Of a stretch of 64,000 nucleotides of DNA, positions 23,968-35,383 are shown piece after piece. Location of the stretch: contig JAJKFL010000039.1 in NCBI GenBank assembly GCA_021186555.1, positions 14,550,733 to 14,614,732 of the forward strand, in the 5' to 3' direction. A program made the position numbers and the translations under genes. The stretch's first letter is position 1; every line of letters begins with the position of its first letter. This stretch comes from Reticulitermes speratus. Taxonomy: Eukaryota; Arthropoda; Insecta; Blattodea; Rhinotermitidae. Under the pieces are notes generated by a model that did no database searches, was not told the DNA's origin, and saw only the letters and a program-made list of their open reading frames with translations.

Positions 23968-24541
23968 CAGGCGTGCATCCAAAGGGGGGGGGGGGGGGGG
24001 TTGCAGCTCTGCAGCCCCCGCCAAATCCATCATAAAGGCCTAGAAATTAATGCTTTAGGGAGAATGATGGCTGCGTATTGTGAGAATCATACGAATTAGT
24101 ACATCAGACAGCACCCAAAAGGTGGGGGGCTCCCGGACTGCAGCCCCCCCCCCTCCCTGCCAAATCGAAATTAAAAAAAAAAACATATTCTTGCAGACAT
24201 GATGATATCAATGGTTTTACGCAATTTATCCTCCAGCAAAAATAAGCCACTGTAATCGGCTGATGAGTGGTAAACTGCAATTCTGAAAAATAATACAAAA
24301 AACTCAGGAAGTCTCAGATAAACTTAAAAAAAAACAAGAAGATTAGATCTTGCGATTTAAATTAGGTGAGTGGGTCATGGAACATGTCATTATATTTATA
24401 TGTACATAAATGTAGTTGCAAACACTGTTATGTTACAGTTACATTTATATGTTTTTATAACATAGTTTTTAAAATCAAACATAAATTACATATAGCCTCA
24501 CGGTCAGCCCCCCAAAGTGAAAAATTGTGGGTGCGCGCCTG
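23968..24541 (-). mobile_element. complete hAT-type non-autonomous transposon, 574 bp
   Basis: The termini are caggcgtgcatcca at the left and caggcgcgcaccca inward from the right, 12 of 14 matching. A perfect 8-bp duplication, tcatcaag, lies at 23960-23967 and 24542-24549. An 8-bp duplication with CAGG-type ends is characteristic of the hAT superfamily. There is no transposase frame; the interior carries C/G homopolymers and A-runs. Orientation is set by collinearity with 18283-18759. Confidence 0.88.
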
Positions 24542-24549
24542 TCATCAAG

Positions 24550-25474
24550 TCCAACATTGCGGTGTGCTGCGATCAACCGGCTGATAATCTCTGACATAAT
24601 CTAATAAAATTTCAAATTCAAACACTTCGGTTCGTCAGCACCCCTTATTTCATTCTCACCCTCTGGCGGTTACTTGTAACTTCCTCCCCTTTGTCCTCCA
24701 TTCCCTTCCCTCAACAGGGGTCACACCACAGCCTGTTGGCTTCGTTTCCATAGAAACGGGAAGATGTTGTCATCGCTTTGGTTACATTCTGAGGACACAA
24801 CAGGTGCTGGGATGCCAGTGCCAGCCATAAAAAGATACATCGATTTTTCACTCCAAGACTTCATGAGGGAAGTAATAGAAAGAAAAAGAAGGGAAGAGAA
24901 ATAGATGAAAAAAATGTCTTTTCTTCGTGGTTACGGTGGGACTGTATTCACGGCTCGAATGAGATTTTGTCATGCGTAATCTACTGTAGAGTTCTTAAAG
25001 TGAACTGCCTCCACCCACACTGTGTTTCAGTTGTGTTAAGACAGAATAACTAAAGCATCAGACTCATTAACCCTGTCACCACAGTAATGTTGATATCTGT
25101 CACCGCCGCTACACAGCTGGGGGAAAAATAGCAAGACGTGCCTTGATAGAGACCACGGAAACACTAACTCAGCCAGCCAAATGTACTGACGACAAGGAGT
25201 AACTACAAACAAACAGATTTGTTTAGACGAAAACAGTAAGAACCTGTATTAATCAGCGACAGACTTGATAGTAATGTATACCATTTGCAGACACTTGTCA
25301 AAGTGACCTGCTTCTCGACTTGTCAAGCGGAACAAACTGTGACGACGCATTTACTCGTGATGCTTCTTAGAAAACTATTTACAGCCTCTTTCAAATAATT
25401 TTGTGACTAGGTTCTGAGCAGGCAGCTATTAATTTTATAAGCACTTTCCGAATACACCTAAAATATCTCGTTAC
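24550..25474. other. unassigned spacer
   Basis: No feature found. Confidence 0.35.
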
Positions 25475-25715
25475 GGGCTGGACGGTCCGGGGATCGAATC
25501 CCGGTGGGGGCGAGATTTTCCGCACCCGTCCAGACCGGCCCTGGGGCCCACCCAGCCTCCTATACAATGGGTACCGGGTCTCTTTCCCGGGAGCAAAGCG
25601 GCCGGGTCGTGGAGTTAACCACCCACCCTCATATAGAGCCAGGGTTAAAGAAAGAGTACAGCTATACCTCTAGTCTCCCTCTAGGCCTTCATGGTCCGTT
25701 CTAGGAAAGTTTACT
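25475..25715 (+). mobile_element. SINE family B, partial head
   Basis: It starts in the anticodon-to-T-arm part of the head ('gttacgggctggacggtccg') and has the T-arm ccggg-gatcgaat-cccgg. The body is well conserved. Box A is missing. Confidence 0.88.
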
Positions 25716-25849
25716 TTTTACTTCGTTCTAGACGACTCTGTAGAAAAGGTAAACCTTAATCCTGGTCAAAAAGCAATGCTATGAAGAGTTATACAAGAGC
25801 GTAAATAAAGTTTCACGAATACCAGAATTCAGCATTAAATCTAGATTGT

Positions 25850-26030
25850 TAGACTCAAGCTTCGGCCATTTTATCCCGAAGAAACAGTCCCCGACATTTA
25901 TTAGATGGGAAATGGGATAGACCCCAGAGCGAGACTCACTACTGCCGCGAGCAGAACGATCCCAGCATCTACTTCGAACAGAACCTCGGTCACCTAATGT
26001 CACTTCACCGACTGAGCTACCAAGGTTCGT
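25850..26030 (-). mobile_element. SINE family I
   Basis: The minus-strand head reads ccttggtagctcagtcggtg, a good box A. A degenerate box B (ggttctgttcgaag) and the 'aagcttcggccattttatcc' body block follow. Confidence 0.6.
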
Positions 26031-26518
26031 GCGAGAAGTCATTTTAAATCGTGCGGCGGTGGGGGCCATTTAGAAGTGACCGCGAACCCGAAAGCTTTCT
26101 AAGAAATAGGTACAAAAACCGTAGCGCAATTTTAAGTTATTCATACTGGCAGAAAATACATCATAGATCGTTGATCAATACAGGTCTACGTTAAAATAAC
26201 ATCAGCAGATGAGTCAATTCACAGAGATTTTAATTTCAAAATGCAATCCCGAGGTTTTTGGAAAAAAGCATAAAAGTTCAGCATACGTAAATTAAATATG
26301 TCACAATTCTGTCTTTATAATTAGTAAGTGACTAGTTCGGGTCATCACTTCTTAATGGTTTTATATGGGGACAAAAATGTAAAAATCGAATGAAGATAGA
26401 CGAACACATACATTTATGAATAATGCGAATCGATAAAAATAAGTAGGAGAATCTTAGGTTATTTAAAATGCCTATTTCAGCTACAGGGATTATATAGCAT
26501 AGAAAAATATGATCGTAA

Positions 26519-26803
26519 GGTAAAGGTAAAGCCGAACAGGTCCTGAGGGCTCCAGAAAGTAGAGGCTCCCAAAATTTCTAAATAATCGGCACATGAAAGT
26601 GGTAAGGTAGTCAGCCCTACGCATCGGCCGCCTTTACCCCCAAGAGAAGACATCCCATCCCTGGTACTCATTTCTGTTAGACGCTGAGTCGACCCAAGGG
26701 CCATAGTGCTGCCGGAAGGATTAAGTCAATTCCCCATCGGTAATGGAACCCGCGGCCTTCTGGCTTGTAGCACAGTGTCTCAACTGCGCCACCGCGTACC
26801 CCG
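26519..26803 (-). mobile_element. SINE family A
   Basis: The body matches the other family A copies throughout. The head has box A ggtggcgcagttga and a degraded box B. The 3' tail is seen as aaggtaaaggtaaag. Flanks tgatcgtaa and tgatcctaa could be a degraded duplication. Confidence 0.85.
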
Positions 26804-26815
26804 GGGTGATCCTAA

Positions 26816-27804
26816 CATACATATTCTGAAGGGGTTGCTGTCTCGTGTTACAAGGTAATATTCCAAAATTCGCCTCAACACAATGAATGAAACCTTGAAC
26901 CGAAGACAATAATGGGTAAACCGAGTGAGTTAAAAACCGGATACGCACCAATAAGTGTAAGTGCCAACACTGAACTAACCTGCCAAATACTGTGACTTAT
27001 GAATGATGAATGGTGATACTGAAGGCAATGGAAAGAAAAGGTCACTGCATATTTGAGAATATCCTAATCCATAAACACTAGCCTGAAGATACTGAAGGCA
27101 ATCACGGAACCAGGAGGCCCAAGCAGTGAAGCCGTTCCGTTTCCACGACCTAACGGGCCTGATACACGACTGTATGTACTGAAATCGACCGTGAGCAATT
27201 CGTATACGTCCTTTGCATGACATAAATAAAATAGAACTCTTAACTGAAAAGGTCACGTGTTTCTATATGACTGGTCGTTCGCATGCTTCATCTCCTGAAA
27301 TATTCAACACATCTGACATTATGAATGTGGGCTAAACAAGACGCTGTCAGGTGAACTTAATTTTGACCTGTCTCAAGCCAGAATAAACCATATTTTACAT
27401 GAGGCCCAAACAGAAAACAAGGGGTGGCCCACCAACTGTACAGTAAGCGAGGCGCTAAAAAAAACTCCTTACTGTAACAGCGCTGCATTTACAGAGCAAC
27501 GGCCGGTGGCGGACTGATGTACATACGTTAATGACAATTCGAATTCTACGAGTGGCGGGATATTTCTTCTACACATGAGAGAATGTTAGCTTCTCAAAGA
27601 GGTCCAAACGCTCGCACAATTAGCACACATCACACACAGAGATAAGTTAAACTGACGACGAACAGATGGTGTAAGGGAATACGGCTAGGGAACATTTAAA
27701 CATATGACAGAGTAACAGGAGATTCCGGCAAACTGCATAATGAGCTTCATAATTTGTACCACTTGGACAGTATTTATTATTAAAGGAAAAGATGTCCCTG
27801 TGCA
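26816..27804. other. unassigned spacer
   Basis: No feature found. Confidence 0.35.
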
Positions 27805-28052
27805 CAACATAACGGCATTTGAAGGAGTGAGGCATAACCCCCTCATTCTTAACATTGGCACCAGACAAGCTTCACGCCCCGGCCGCTTTATCCCCAAGGA
27901 AACCTCTGGTACCCATTGAATAGGAGACTGGGTGGGTCGCAGATCCGGTTTGGATGACTTAGAAAGGAAATCTCTTGCCCCTGCCGGAATTCGAAAAACG
28001 ATTCCTCGGACATCCACCCCGTAGCGTAGGCCTATATCGACTGCGCTATTTC
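27805..28052 (-). mobile_element. SINE family B, diverged
   Basis: Minus-strand head with box A-like tagcgcagtcgat and B-box remnant. Body blocks 'cacgccccggccgctttatc' and 'tgaataggagactgggtggg' are on the plus strand. Confidence 0.8.
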
Positions 28053-28077
28053 GCCTTCTTATAGTGATCAAATAAGG

Positions 28078-28318
28078 AAGATTAAATGAGCGGAGCATGC
28101 AGCACGCACGGTAAATTTGAGAAATGTATACAGAATGTTGATCGGAAAAGAAGTCTCTTCGCTGGAGACTCTAAGGCATAAAAGAAAAAAGAAAATAAAG
28201 TGGATCGTATAGAAATTTGATGTGAGAATGTGCATGGATACACATGGCTCACTACACGGTCCGCGGCGTACTCTTGTATATACGGTGCTGAAACATCGGG
28301 TTCTATAAAAGGTGGACA
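28078..28318 (+). mobile_element. LINE ORF2 C-terminal fragment
   Basis: Reads NLRNVYRMLIGKEVSSLETL, with KIKWIV and a stop later, then VLKHRVL and a stop. This follows the MGN-RNVYRMLIGKPEGKR ... NLRVP order of the LINE tail with the middle diverged. Confidence 0.55.
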
Positions 28319-28402
28319 ATTGGTACATAACAATCTGCCCAGTGGCTATGCTAGTATTTCACAGCTTTGGCATACTTTACTAATTTAAATATTACCATTA
28401 TA

Positions 28403-28677
28403 CAGTAGTCCCTCCGTATACGCGGGTGATACGTTCCAAGACCTACCGCGGATGCCCGAAACCGCGGATAGTAGCGAAATCTATATATAAAAGCGCAGAG
28501 TAAACTTCAGATCGACTAAAGTCGACGCTGGCAAATTAAAACGTAAATACTTAAATCGACGACGGTCGACATTGGCAGTGAATGTGTTAATATTTTCGGG
28601 CCACGGTAAACCGCGGATAACAAACCGCGGACAACTGAAACCGCGGATATCGAATCCGCGGATAGGGGGTTCTACTG
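28403..28677. mobile_element. pogo/Tigger-type MITE, 275 bp
   Basis: It starts cagtagtccctccgtatac and its right end reads inward cagtagaaccccctatcc. TA flanks both sides (28401-28402 and 28678-28679). The interior has 'gatacgttccaagacc' and six ccgcgg(a) motifs, as in Tigger/pogo-type elements. No transposase frame. Confidence 0.85.
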
Positions 28678-28805
28678 TATACTCGTACATGGAATGTCAT
28701 TCAGTACGGATCCCACGCTAGAGGCTAGCTTATCGGCTGTTTATTACTCATCTCCACATGTTCCATTCCAATCACACATATCGACAAGAATGCATGGGTC
28801 GTTGA

Positions 28806-28837
28806 ATATAATAATAATAAATATAATAATAATAATG
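28806..28837. repeat. (TAA)n microsatellite, interrupted
   Basis: Two runs of AATA/AAT repeats. Confidence 0.9.
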
Positions 28838-29467
28838 CTATTATATCGACAAGAATTTTAGAACAATCTGGTTTGCATAAGCTGGGCGTAACGGAAGTAA
28901 ATTGTAGTTCGTTAATATGAAGTACAGTGTAACACACAGGGTGTTTATTGTGGAAACCTATATAAGCAAAAAATCCTAAAAAAAAAGTGTAGTAGCAAAC
29001 GTCGAAATACCGTTTCCCGGTGTTTCAGTTGCATGGAAATCAACAGTACATCAACTGGTGAGCATATTTCGAAAAGGTTTTTTGTTGGAGAAGAGAGAGT
29101 GACCACGTATTCTTTCAGAACAAATATTAGATTCTACTGGAGCCAGTTTATAATCATCGCCACGAAAATCTTTGTTACGACAGTACGGTTTTGTAACTGG
29201 TTTTGTGAAGCAGTGTAGAGTGGCGAAGTCGATCCAGTGCTAACTTAGTTTACAGATGAAATTACTTAAGAAGCCACGAACATGCTCAAAATAACAGATA
29301 ATGGTTGGCAGATAATCCTAGACTAACACACGAGATGCCGTTACTTGACATTGCAGTTGGAGTAGTCTGTCGTGTGCCGTTGGCGCAACAAGAACAACTA
29401 GATCCAACTTTTTTTCGGATACAACAAAATGAGAGAGGTGCAATCGACAAATCCTCGCACCATATTA

Positions 29468-29660
29468 GGCGCGTTCGAGAAGTCGCAAAGAAACGCGTAT
29501 TAGCTTCGTCATATCTGTCCGTCTGACCGTTCGTCCGCATGGAACAGCTCGGCTCCCACTCGACAGATTTTTGTGAAATTTTATACTGCGGACTTTTATT
29601 AAAATCTGTCGTAAAAAATGAAGTTTGATTAAAATCAGACAAAAATACCAGACACTTTAC
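29468..29660 (+). repeat. dispersed repeat E, copy 2
   Basis: Collinear with 7644-7835 over about 190 bp, including 'gaccgttcgtccgcatggaa' and 'gaagtttgattaaaatc'. It lies inside the span of the decayed transposon. Confidence 0.8.
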
Positions 29661-29903
29661 TAAAGACTTAAGCACTTTCTTGTGTTGTTGACAGAGACGT
29701 ATGTAGTTAACAATATAAGAGAGATATCACTGGTGTGTTTCCGTCGCAACACTTTTAATATTCGTGTCTCGTCTCGCTGCAGAAGTTATTCAAGCAAAAC
29801 GACTCAAGTGATACTGGCGTTAAGGACAGCAAGGATCTGCACACGCCACAATGTCACGCTGTACGTACACTGTCGAATTTGTTTGAAAATTTCACGGACG
29901 AGA

Positions 29904-30120
29904 AGAATGAATATAGGTTCTTCCAGCACGACGCTGCAACCGCCCATACGCATGCTTCGTGGCCTGCTCGTTCACCTGATCTGGTGCCATCTGGTGACTA
30001 TCAACTGCGGAGAAGTTTTGAACAACGTTTAAAATAACAATGCACACCAAGATAATGACTTGGAAGAACTCATTTGGCGCACAGGATTGGCAATTTCTAG
30101 ACAAGAACTTCACAAACAGG
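29904..30120 (+). pseudogene. DDE transposase C-terminal relic (Tc1/mariner-like)
   Basis: Reading YRFFQHDAATAHT gives the second catalytic Asp region (family pattern FQQDGA-AH). After a deletion, WPARSPDLVPSGDYQL matches the third catalytic region (WPARSPDLT-DFFLW). A frameshift then leads to DLEELIWRTGLAISRQELHK, matching the -LEELK--I---IA-IP-E-L- tail. A stop after RLK and the deletions show that it is dead. Confidence 0.75.
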
Positions 30121-30180
30121 TTTTAATATATTCACAAAGCGTCAATAACGACAGTTGTAGAATTCCATTTGCAACATCAG

Positions 30181-31011
30181 CTTTACAATGCGGTAAGTTA
30201 CTCTATATCATACAGACTGTTAAAGTGGACTATATGAGAGGATTCTGTCTTAACTTAGCCAGAATCTGCTATGCCGAACAAACTGGTCGCTCGGTCCAGA
30301 AGCGTTAATTCCTTTACCGTTAGAACACTGGCATCGTGGAATCCAATTCCACTGGGGACACAGATGCACGCCTGTGTTCCTTCTGCGTTTATGTCGTCAT
30401 GTGTGCACACAGACCTTCTGACAGACCAATCCCTCGTCCAAGGAGCCGTAAAAATTCTTTAAACGAGATTCAAATATCCGTAAAACGGGAGGATCTGGGT
30501 CGCATTGGTCTGTAGCAACACACACGTCGAAACATTTGCGTTTGTGGAAATTATGCACATAAATCGATGACTGAAATGCATAATTATTAAGCCGTAGGTA
30601 GTTCTTGCTACCCTCACCACGTATGTCTAGACTGGGACATTTTAAAGAGAGTACGTGTCGCAAAGTTTTCCCAGAACCTTTTCTTATACTATTTTCGGTT
30701 CTGTGTTGGCGGACCGGCAAAGACATGTCGAAACCAAACACTATTCTGCCGAGCCTGGACATATATCAGGCGCATCGCATCACAGACGGAGTTCTATGGC
30801 AAATGAATGAGTCAAGAACCACGGAGGTTGTACTGCGCCATCAGGAGGTGTCAATCTCAGTGTTGTTTGAGGCTTTCTAGGAACAGCTGAGTCAGTGCGC
30901 TTATTGCGCTTTGTTCATATTCCGTACTTACTTAGATAAAGCCCAGATTTCTGTCTCTCCTCTACACTCTCAAAGAAATAAGCAGCACTGTAGAACTTGC
31001 AAGGATAGTGA
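30181..31011. other. unassigned spacer
   Basis: Chance frames of 121 and 91 codons lie on opposite strands (30397-30762, 30605-30880). Neither has a recognisable domain. Confidence 0.35.
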
Positions 31012-31165
31012 CGTACAGGTACGAGGAATGCTGGGATGGTGAAGGAGAGATAAAACGAATGCAGAGATGGAGAGGTACAGATGAGACGAATTCAGAGATA
31101 AAGTACAGATAACACGAATGCAGTGATGGGGAAGTAAATACGAAAGGTAAGCAGGGGTCTGTAAT
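31012..31165. repeat. degenerate short tandem repeat
   Basis: Three to four diverged units of about 33 bp around 'gataa-acgaatgcagagatgg' and 'gaggtacaga'. A related scrap is at 31196-31265. Confidence 0.6.
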
Positions 31166-31317
31166 GAAGACAGAACTTTTGAAAGCATAGCGAAGCAAAG
31201 ATAAAACAAAAGCAGATCAAATAAACATACGGATGGCAAAGCAAACATAAAATGAATGCAGGGACGGTTTTTGACGATGTTATTTAATTACGCTGCCACT
31301 GCTACGACTGCACAGCG

Positions 31318-31442
31318 TTGGTGTAATGATACTGACAGAGGAAAAACCAAGTACTCCGAGCAAAACCTGTCCTAGATCACCTTGCCCACTACAAATCTCG
31401 CGTAGACTGGCCTGGGATCGAACTCGGGCCTCCGTCGCGGTG
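31318..31442 (-). mobile_element. SINE family C, body fragment
   Basis: Body and B-box region ('gggatcgaactcgggcc' on plus) are present; box A and the poly(A) module are missing. Confidence 0.75.
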
Positions 31443-31532
31443 ATGAAGAGATGATGAAATGAAGGCAAAATTATCACTGTAGCTAAGCACCACGGCACGA
31501 AAGCGTAGAGGACTAGGGGTACTAGACACATA

Positions 31533-31600
31533 TGATTGGCAGCTTCACGCTTCGGTCACTTTAACCCCGGAACTCAGTGGATAGGAAGCGAGGTGGAGAT
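31533..31600 (-). mobile_element. SINE family B-like scrap
   Basis: 'cagcttcacgcttcggtcac' and 'agtggataggaagcgaggtg' match the middle of family B. Ends not definable. Confidence 0.45.
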
Positions 31601-32079
31601 TAGAGCAGGCCAGGTCAAGGAGGACTGTATTAAGTTTTTATTTATTTCTCTACACTCAACAACCGCACTGACGAGGCCGCGCGAAAATGTGGAGCGAAAT
31701 CAGCGCCCCAGCCACGTAGTATAGTGACCTCAAATGCAGCAGTAGATTTTCGAAATAATATGAAAGTTTAGTGAAGATTAAATGCACAACAACAGCATTG
31801 CGACATCGCAAAATCTATACGCCTATTTTGATTTTCGTTTTATGGTAATAACTATGAACAGCTGAAGCCAGGCATGTGAAATCTGCTATCATCACGGCAA
31901 GGTACACAAATTCTGTGTGAATCGTTTTTGCAACATGTAATCTCTGGGCGGTAAATTTGAGAAGTCCTACGTTAGACACTGTAAACACAGCGATTTTATG
32001 AAACCCAAAGGTTGAATCTATTCCCCACCTACACAGCCAAATTCTCTAAGGTAATTTTCTTAATATAAGAACTATCTCC

Positions 32080-32290
32080 CGTTTACGTCTTGGTCAAAGA
32101 CGCGTCTTTCCACGAAGTTATTGGACCAGAAATTTGTTTACATCTTTCACGTCTTTCAAACATGCAAATTTTCCGTCCGTCTCATTCTCCTTTACGTAAA
32201 CACTCCAAAATGTTCAATAAAGATAAATTACGTCGCTTCTCATCGTGCAATTTTTGTCATTCTCTTTTTGCTCGTTTCTTCCTTATAAAT
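32080..32290 (-). mobile_element. possible LINE C-terminal fragment
   Basis: 'atctcccgtttacgtcttgg' and 'ccgtctcattctcct' correspond in order to the RRWEDNI and RMRWAGHV codons of the LINE at 35384-35797. Heavily diverged. Confidence 0.4.
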
Positions 32291-33915
32291 ATTGTCTTTA
32301 TCACATTTTTCTCAAACATGCTCAGAAAGTTACGTGATGTTCCCGGAAGTTCTTATTCACAGTACAGGGACACGGCCCACTACGACCTCCATGAAATGAA
32401 TAGTGAATGGACACAGACGAGTGTAACTGGCCGTGGCTCTTTTTCACTGATCTAGGGCTACATCTCAAGGGGAGGCGGGGCACAACAGTTTATGGGGCCC
32501 AGTTCTTTGGGAGGGATACCATACAACCTCCCACTCAAGACAAAAACAACAACATTAACTTAGGAAACACAGGAAGTGCCAATGGCATCATAAATCACGT
32601 ACGACAAGGTGTCCAAGCGTTCTAATTGGTCATCCTTGGAGCCACTCTCTCCTAACGCCCAGACAACAGGCGCCAGTCGCACTGTTTCCCCCCAAATTCG
32701 GTAACACGACCGCGTTCCCTATCAGGCAAATCCGTCACAAAGAAAGACAGGTTAGGTCTATAGTGTGTGGAATTCGTGCGACTCCTGGGACACTACATCC
32801 ATGGCCAGTATCGGTTGATACGGGATCAAGTATTTCAGTAAATTACAAATAACACTATTAGATTATATCTGCGCTCTTGTGCGATATTACGCGGCGTCGT
32901 GTCGTAATTGTTTACCGACGTTTCGGGACAATGTATCGGTCCCATATTCAAAGGTTAAGAGTCCGGGTAGGAAAGAAAGAAAGCCAGCAACCTGTAACGT
33001 AGATTCTGAAAAGTGTGTGCGGGCTAGCAATACGTAGGAGTGATGCCAGCCGATACAGTAGAACCAGGGTGAGGAAGGGGTGGATACAAACAACTTACAG
33101 CTGATAGGGGTACCGAGAATTATTAGATTATTAGATTAGAACTATTAGATTAAGTATCTGCGACTGCAGGTTGCTAGTCACTGCTACAGATTCTGGGAAC
33201 ATTATATTTATAATATATAACAACGTGTCACGCCGTACCCTTTCCTGTAATTGCTAACCTGCAAGCCTAAGCCTAAACAATGCTTCTTACACAACGAGTA
33301 GGTATGACTGTGATTCATACCTGTATCAAGATCCATATCTCGAATTCCAATAGGACATACTTTATCGCTGCGAAATTGAAAGATAACTACAGATTATGTG
33401 CTGGAAACACGGTGCTGTGTGTTACAAATGACCTTAACCGACGTTTCGTATCCTACGCTTAGCGCGATTCATTCATTTGAGTGTATAGGAGATCATCTTT
33501 CTTTTCCAGCTTCGGCTACTCTATCTTTCTTGGAAGGCCAAAACTTTTTCTCCCACTTGGTAAAAATTTAGGGGTATTCTTGTATCGTCCGTTCTTTGCA
33601 TATATGTACCCTACAAGTATATTCCTTCGTTTTATCTTCTACTGAATACACGAGAATATCGAGTTCTATTCGTTTTTCATTTCAGATCCAAGCTCTGCTG
33701 GTCAAGACACGGTCAATGTAAGGCTGTCCCTGTGCAAGCTATGAAAGCATGTAAGGAAACACAAGTATAGCTGCATCTTAACCTCGGCTCTAGACATAGA
33801 TGAGTAAAGAAATGTGTGTCTAAACCAGATTCTCTCTGTTTCTCTATAACTTGTTCTATTGAAAAATATTATCCATGCAGGGTCTTCTACATCTCAAGCC
33901 GTCCTGTTCCTGTGA
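32291..33915. other. unassigned spacer
   Basis: Mostly nothing recognisable. 'cgtgtcgtaattgtttaccg' followed by acgtttcggga (about 32900-32930) and 'ccgacgtttcg' at 33440 are core words of the foldback family G. A SINE B scrap may lie at 33714-33800. Confidence 0.35.
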
Positions 33916-34555
33916 CAGCATTCTAACTAATTGACTGACTAACTAATTAACTAACCTACCCCACCGAGCACAGTGCTTTTTCAGAACATAACGCCTTCGG
34001 AGTCAGTCAAGTAATTTCTCGCCTTTTATGGAACCCAAAGTACGCGAGATTTGAGGTTTTCTCAGCGGTGTTGCTGAATATTCAAATCTTCTGAAATGTC
34101 TCGCAGTGTCTACAGCCTTCTTGGACTCATCAGCCCTTATGATAAAGGCATTAAGATCCTCCAAGACGTCGGTCACAGCATACCCGTCGACACAGCGTAA
34201 CATCTCATACTTGAATCTTCAAACCATAAGTTCATTGCCGTCATTACCTACAGCCAGATGAATTCATTCCATAACCTCACAGCCCATTCTTTAGGATAAA
34301 TTTTAATATTATCCTCCCACTTATGACTAGGTCAACCGAGTAGCCTCCATCCTGCTGGTTTCTCCACCAAACCCCTGTACACATTTCTCCTCCACCCAAT
34401 ACGTGCCACAAGCCCATCCAATCCCCCTTGATTTTGCGAGTTCCTCCATCCTCCTGTTATATTCTCCCTGTTAGGTCTAAATCCTCTGCTCGGTATCCCC
34501 TCAGTGTCAGAGACCAAGTTTCACACCCATATAAGAGAGAAGCAAAATTAAAGTT
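33916..34555 (-). mobile_element. LINE 3' end interrupted by a foldback element
   Basis: 33916-34040 is the (TTAG)-tailed 3' UTR down to 'ttatggaaccc'. 34216-34555 continues the same LINE (plus strand 'ttttaatattatcctcccac'; minus-strand LLSYMGVKLGL, a frameshifted LLYGCETWSL). The block between them is a foldback family G copy. The LINE therefore predates that insertion. Confidence 0.7.
34041..34215. repeat. foldback family G nested in a LINE
   Basis: The left arm starts gcgagatttgaggtt. The right arm is gacgtcggtcacagc, then gtcgacacagcgtaacatct. The arms are inverted relative to each other. Confidence 0.65.
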
Positions 34556-34562
34556 TCACGTA

Positions 34563-34901
34563 CAGCCTAACTCGGTTATAATAACATCGGTTTAAGCGAC
34601 ACCTCGTATATAGCGTCAAATATTCTGTGGTGTCAAGTAATTACTTTGATGATTTTTAATGTAATCCTGTATTCAAATTTGCAATTAGTACAGCAACTTT
34701 TGTTGTTCCACAATTTTAATTGTTGCTTAAATTTAAAATAAATCACAGCGTAAAATTTATGTAATATGCCTACTACAGCTCTGTATTTTGTCTTGACAAT
34801 TTTTCCTTCATTGTAACCACAATGTTCGGCTAGAACGACACTCGTTTATAGCGACAAGAATTATTCAGCCTCTTTCATGACGTTACAACCGAGTTCGACT
34901 G
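34563..34901. mobile_element. pogo-like MITE, about 339 bp
   Basis: The left end is cagcctaactcggttataa and the right end read inward is cagtcgaactcggttgtaa. Sub-terminal 'tatagcg' and 'tagcgac' words also occur on both sides. Flanked by TA on the left and TG on the right, so the TA duplication may be mutated on one side. Confidence 0.75.
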
Positions 34902-35383
34902 TGTTTTAAACTTTGTCTTCTGATGGGAAATGATGAAACAAAAGATTCTGAACTGAATGGTAGCCAGCATCTCCCGGATTTCTGTTCTTATTTCTTCGTG
35001 AATAACATTTTGATTCGAACTGTGCCGAAGTCACAACAGAAGTATCAGCTATCTTTTTGTGTTGTCATTTTTCCCTACGTTCCGTTGACGAGATACGACC
35101 AGTTCTATTTGCATTTACTTCCACACCACCCTCCTTACTCGCGACTAATCAAGCTTCTGTGTGTGTTCCTCTACAGTATTTGTGTTCACCCAATCAATTA
35201 ACATCATCAGCGTTGAACAGAAGCTGATGTGTCTCATTCAATTCTCGGCCCTATTGTTTTACCTCGACCTTCCTAATGGCACACTCTAAAACAAAGTAGA
35301 AAAACAATGGCGATAAAGCACGTCTCTCTTCCAGGCCGCTCTGATTAGGAATGTACCAGACAAATATTTTCCTATGTTTCATT
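34902..35383. other. unassigned spacer
   Basis: No feature found. Confidence 0.35.

Larger units (their letters stand above)
28938..30180 (+). mobile_element. decayed Tc1/mariner-like transposon
   Basis: The left end is acagggtgtttattgtgg. A transposase C-terminal relic lies at 29904-30120. The 1.2-kb span fits a full-length element, but no right terminus is recognisable and repeat E (29468-29660) sits inside. Confidence 0.5.

Noticed and set aside
29033..29218. N-terminal transposase domain of the 29-kb transposon
   Set aside because: The frame there did not show the helix-turn-helix pattern convincingly, and stops interrupt alternatives.
30397..30880. overlapping frames of 121 and 91 codons as coding
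   Set aside because: They lie on opposite strands over the same bases, carry no recognisable motif, and their lengths are expected by chance among many frames.
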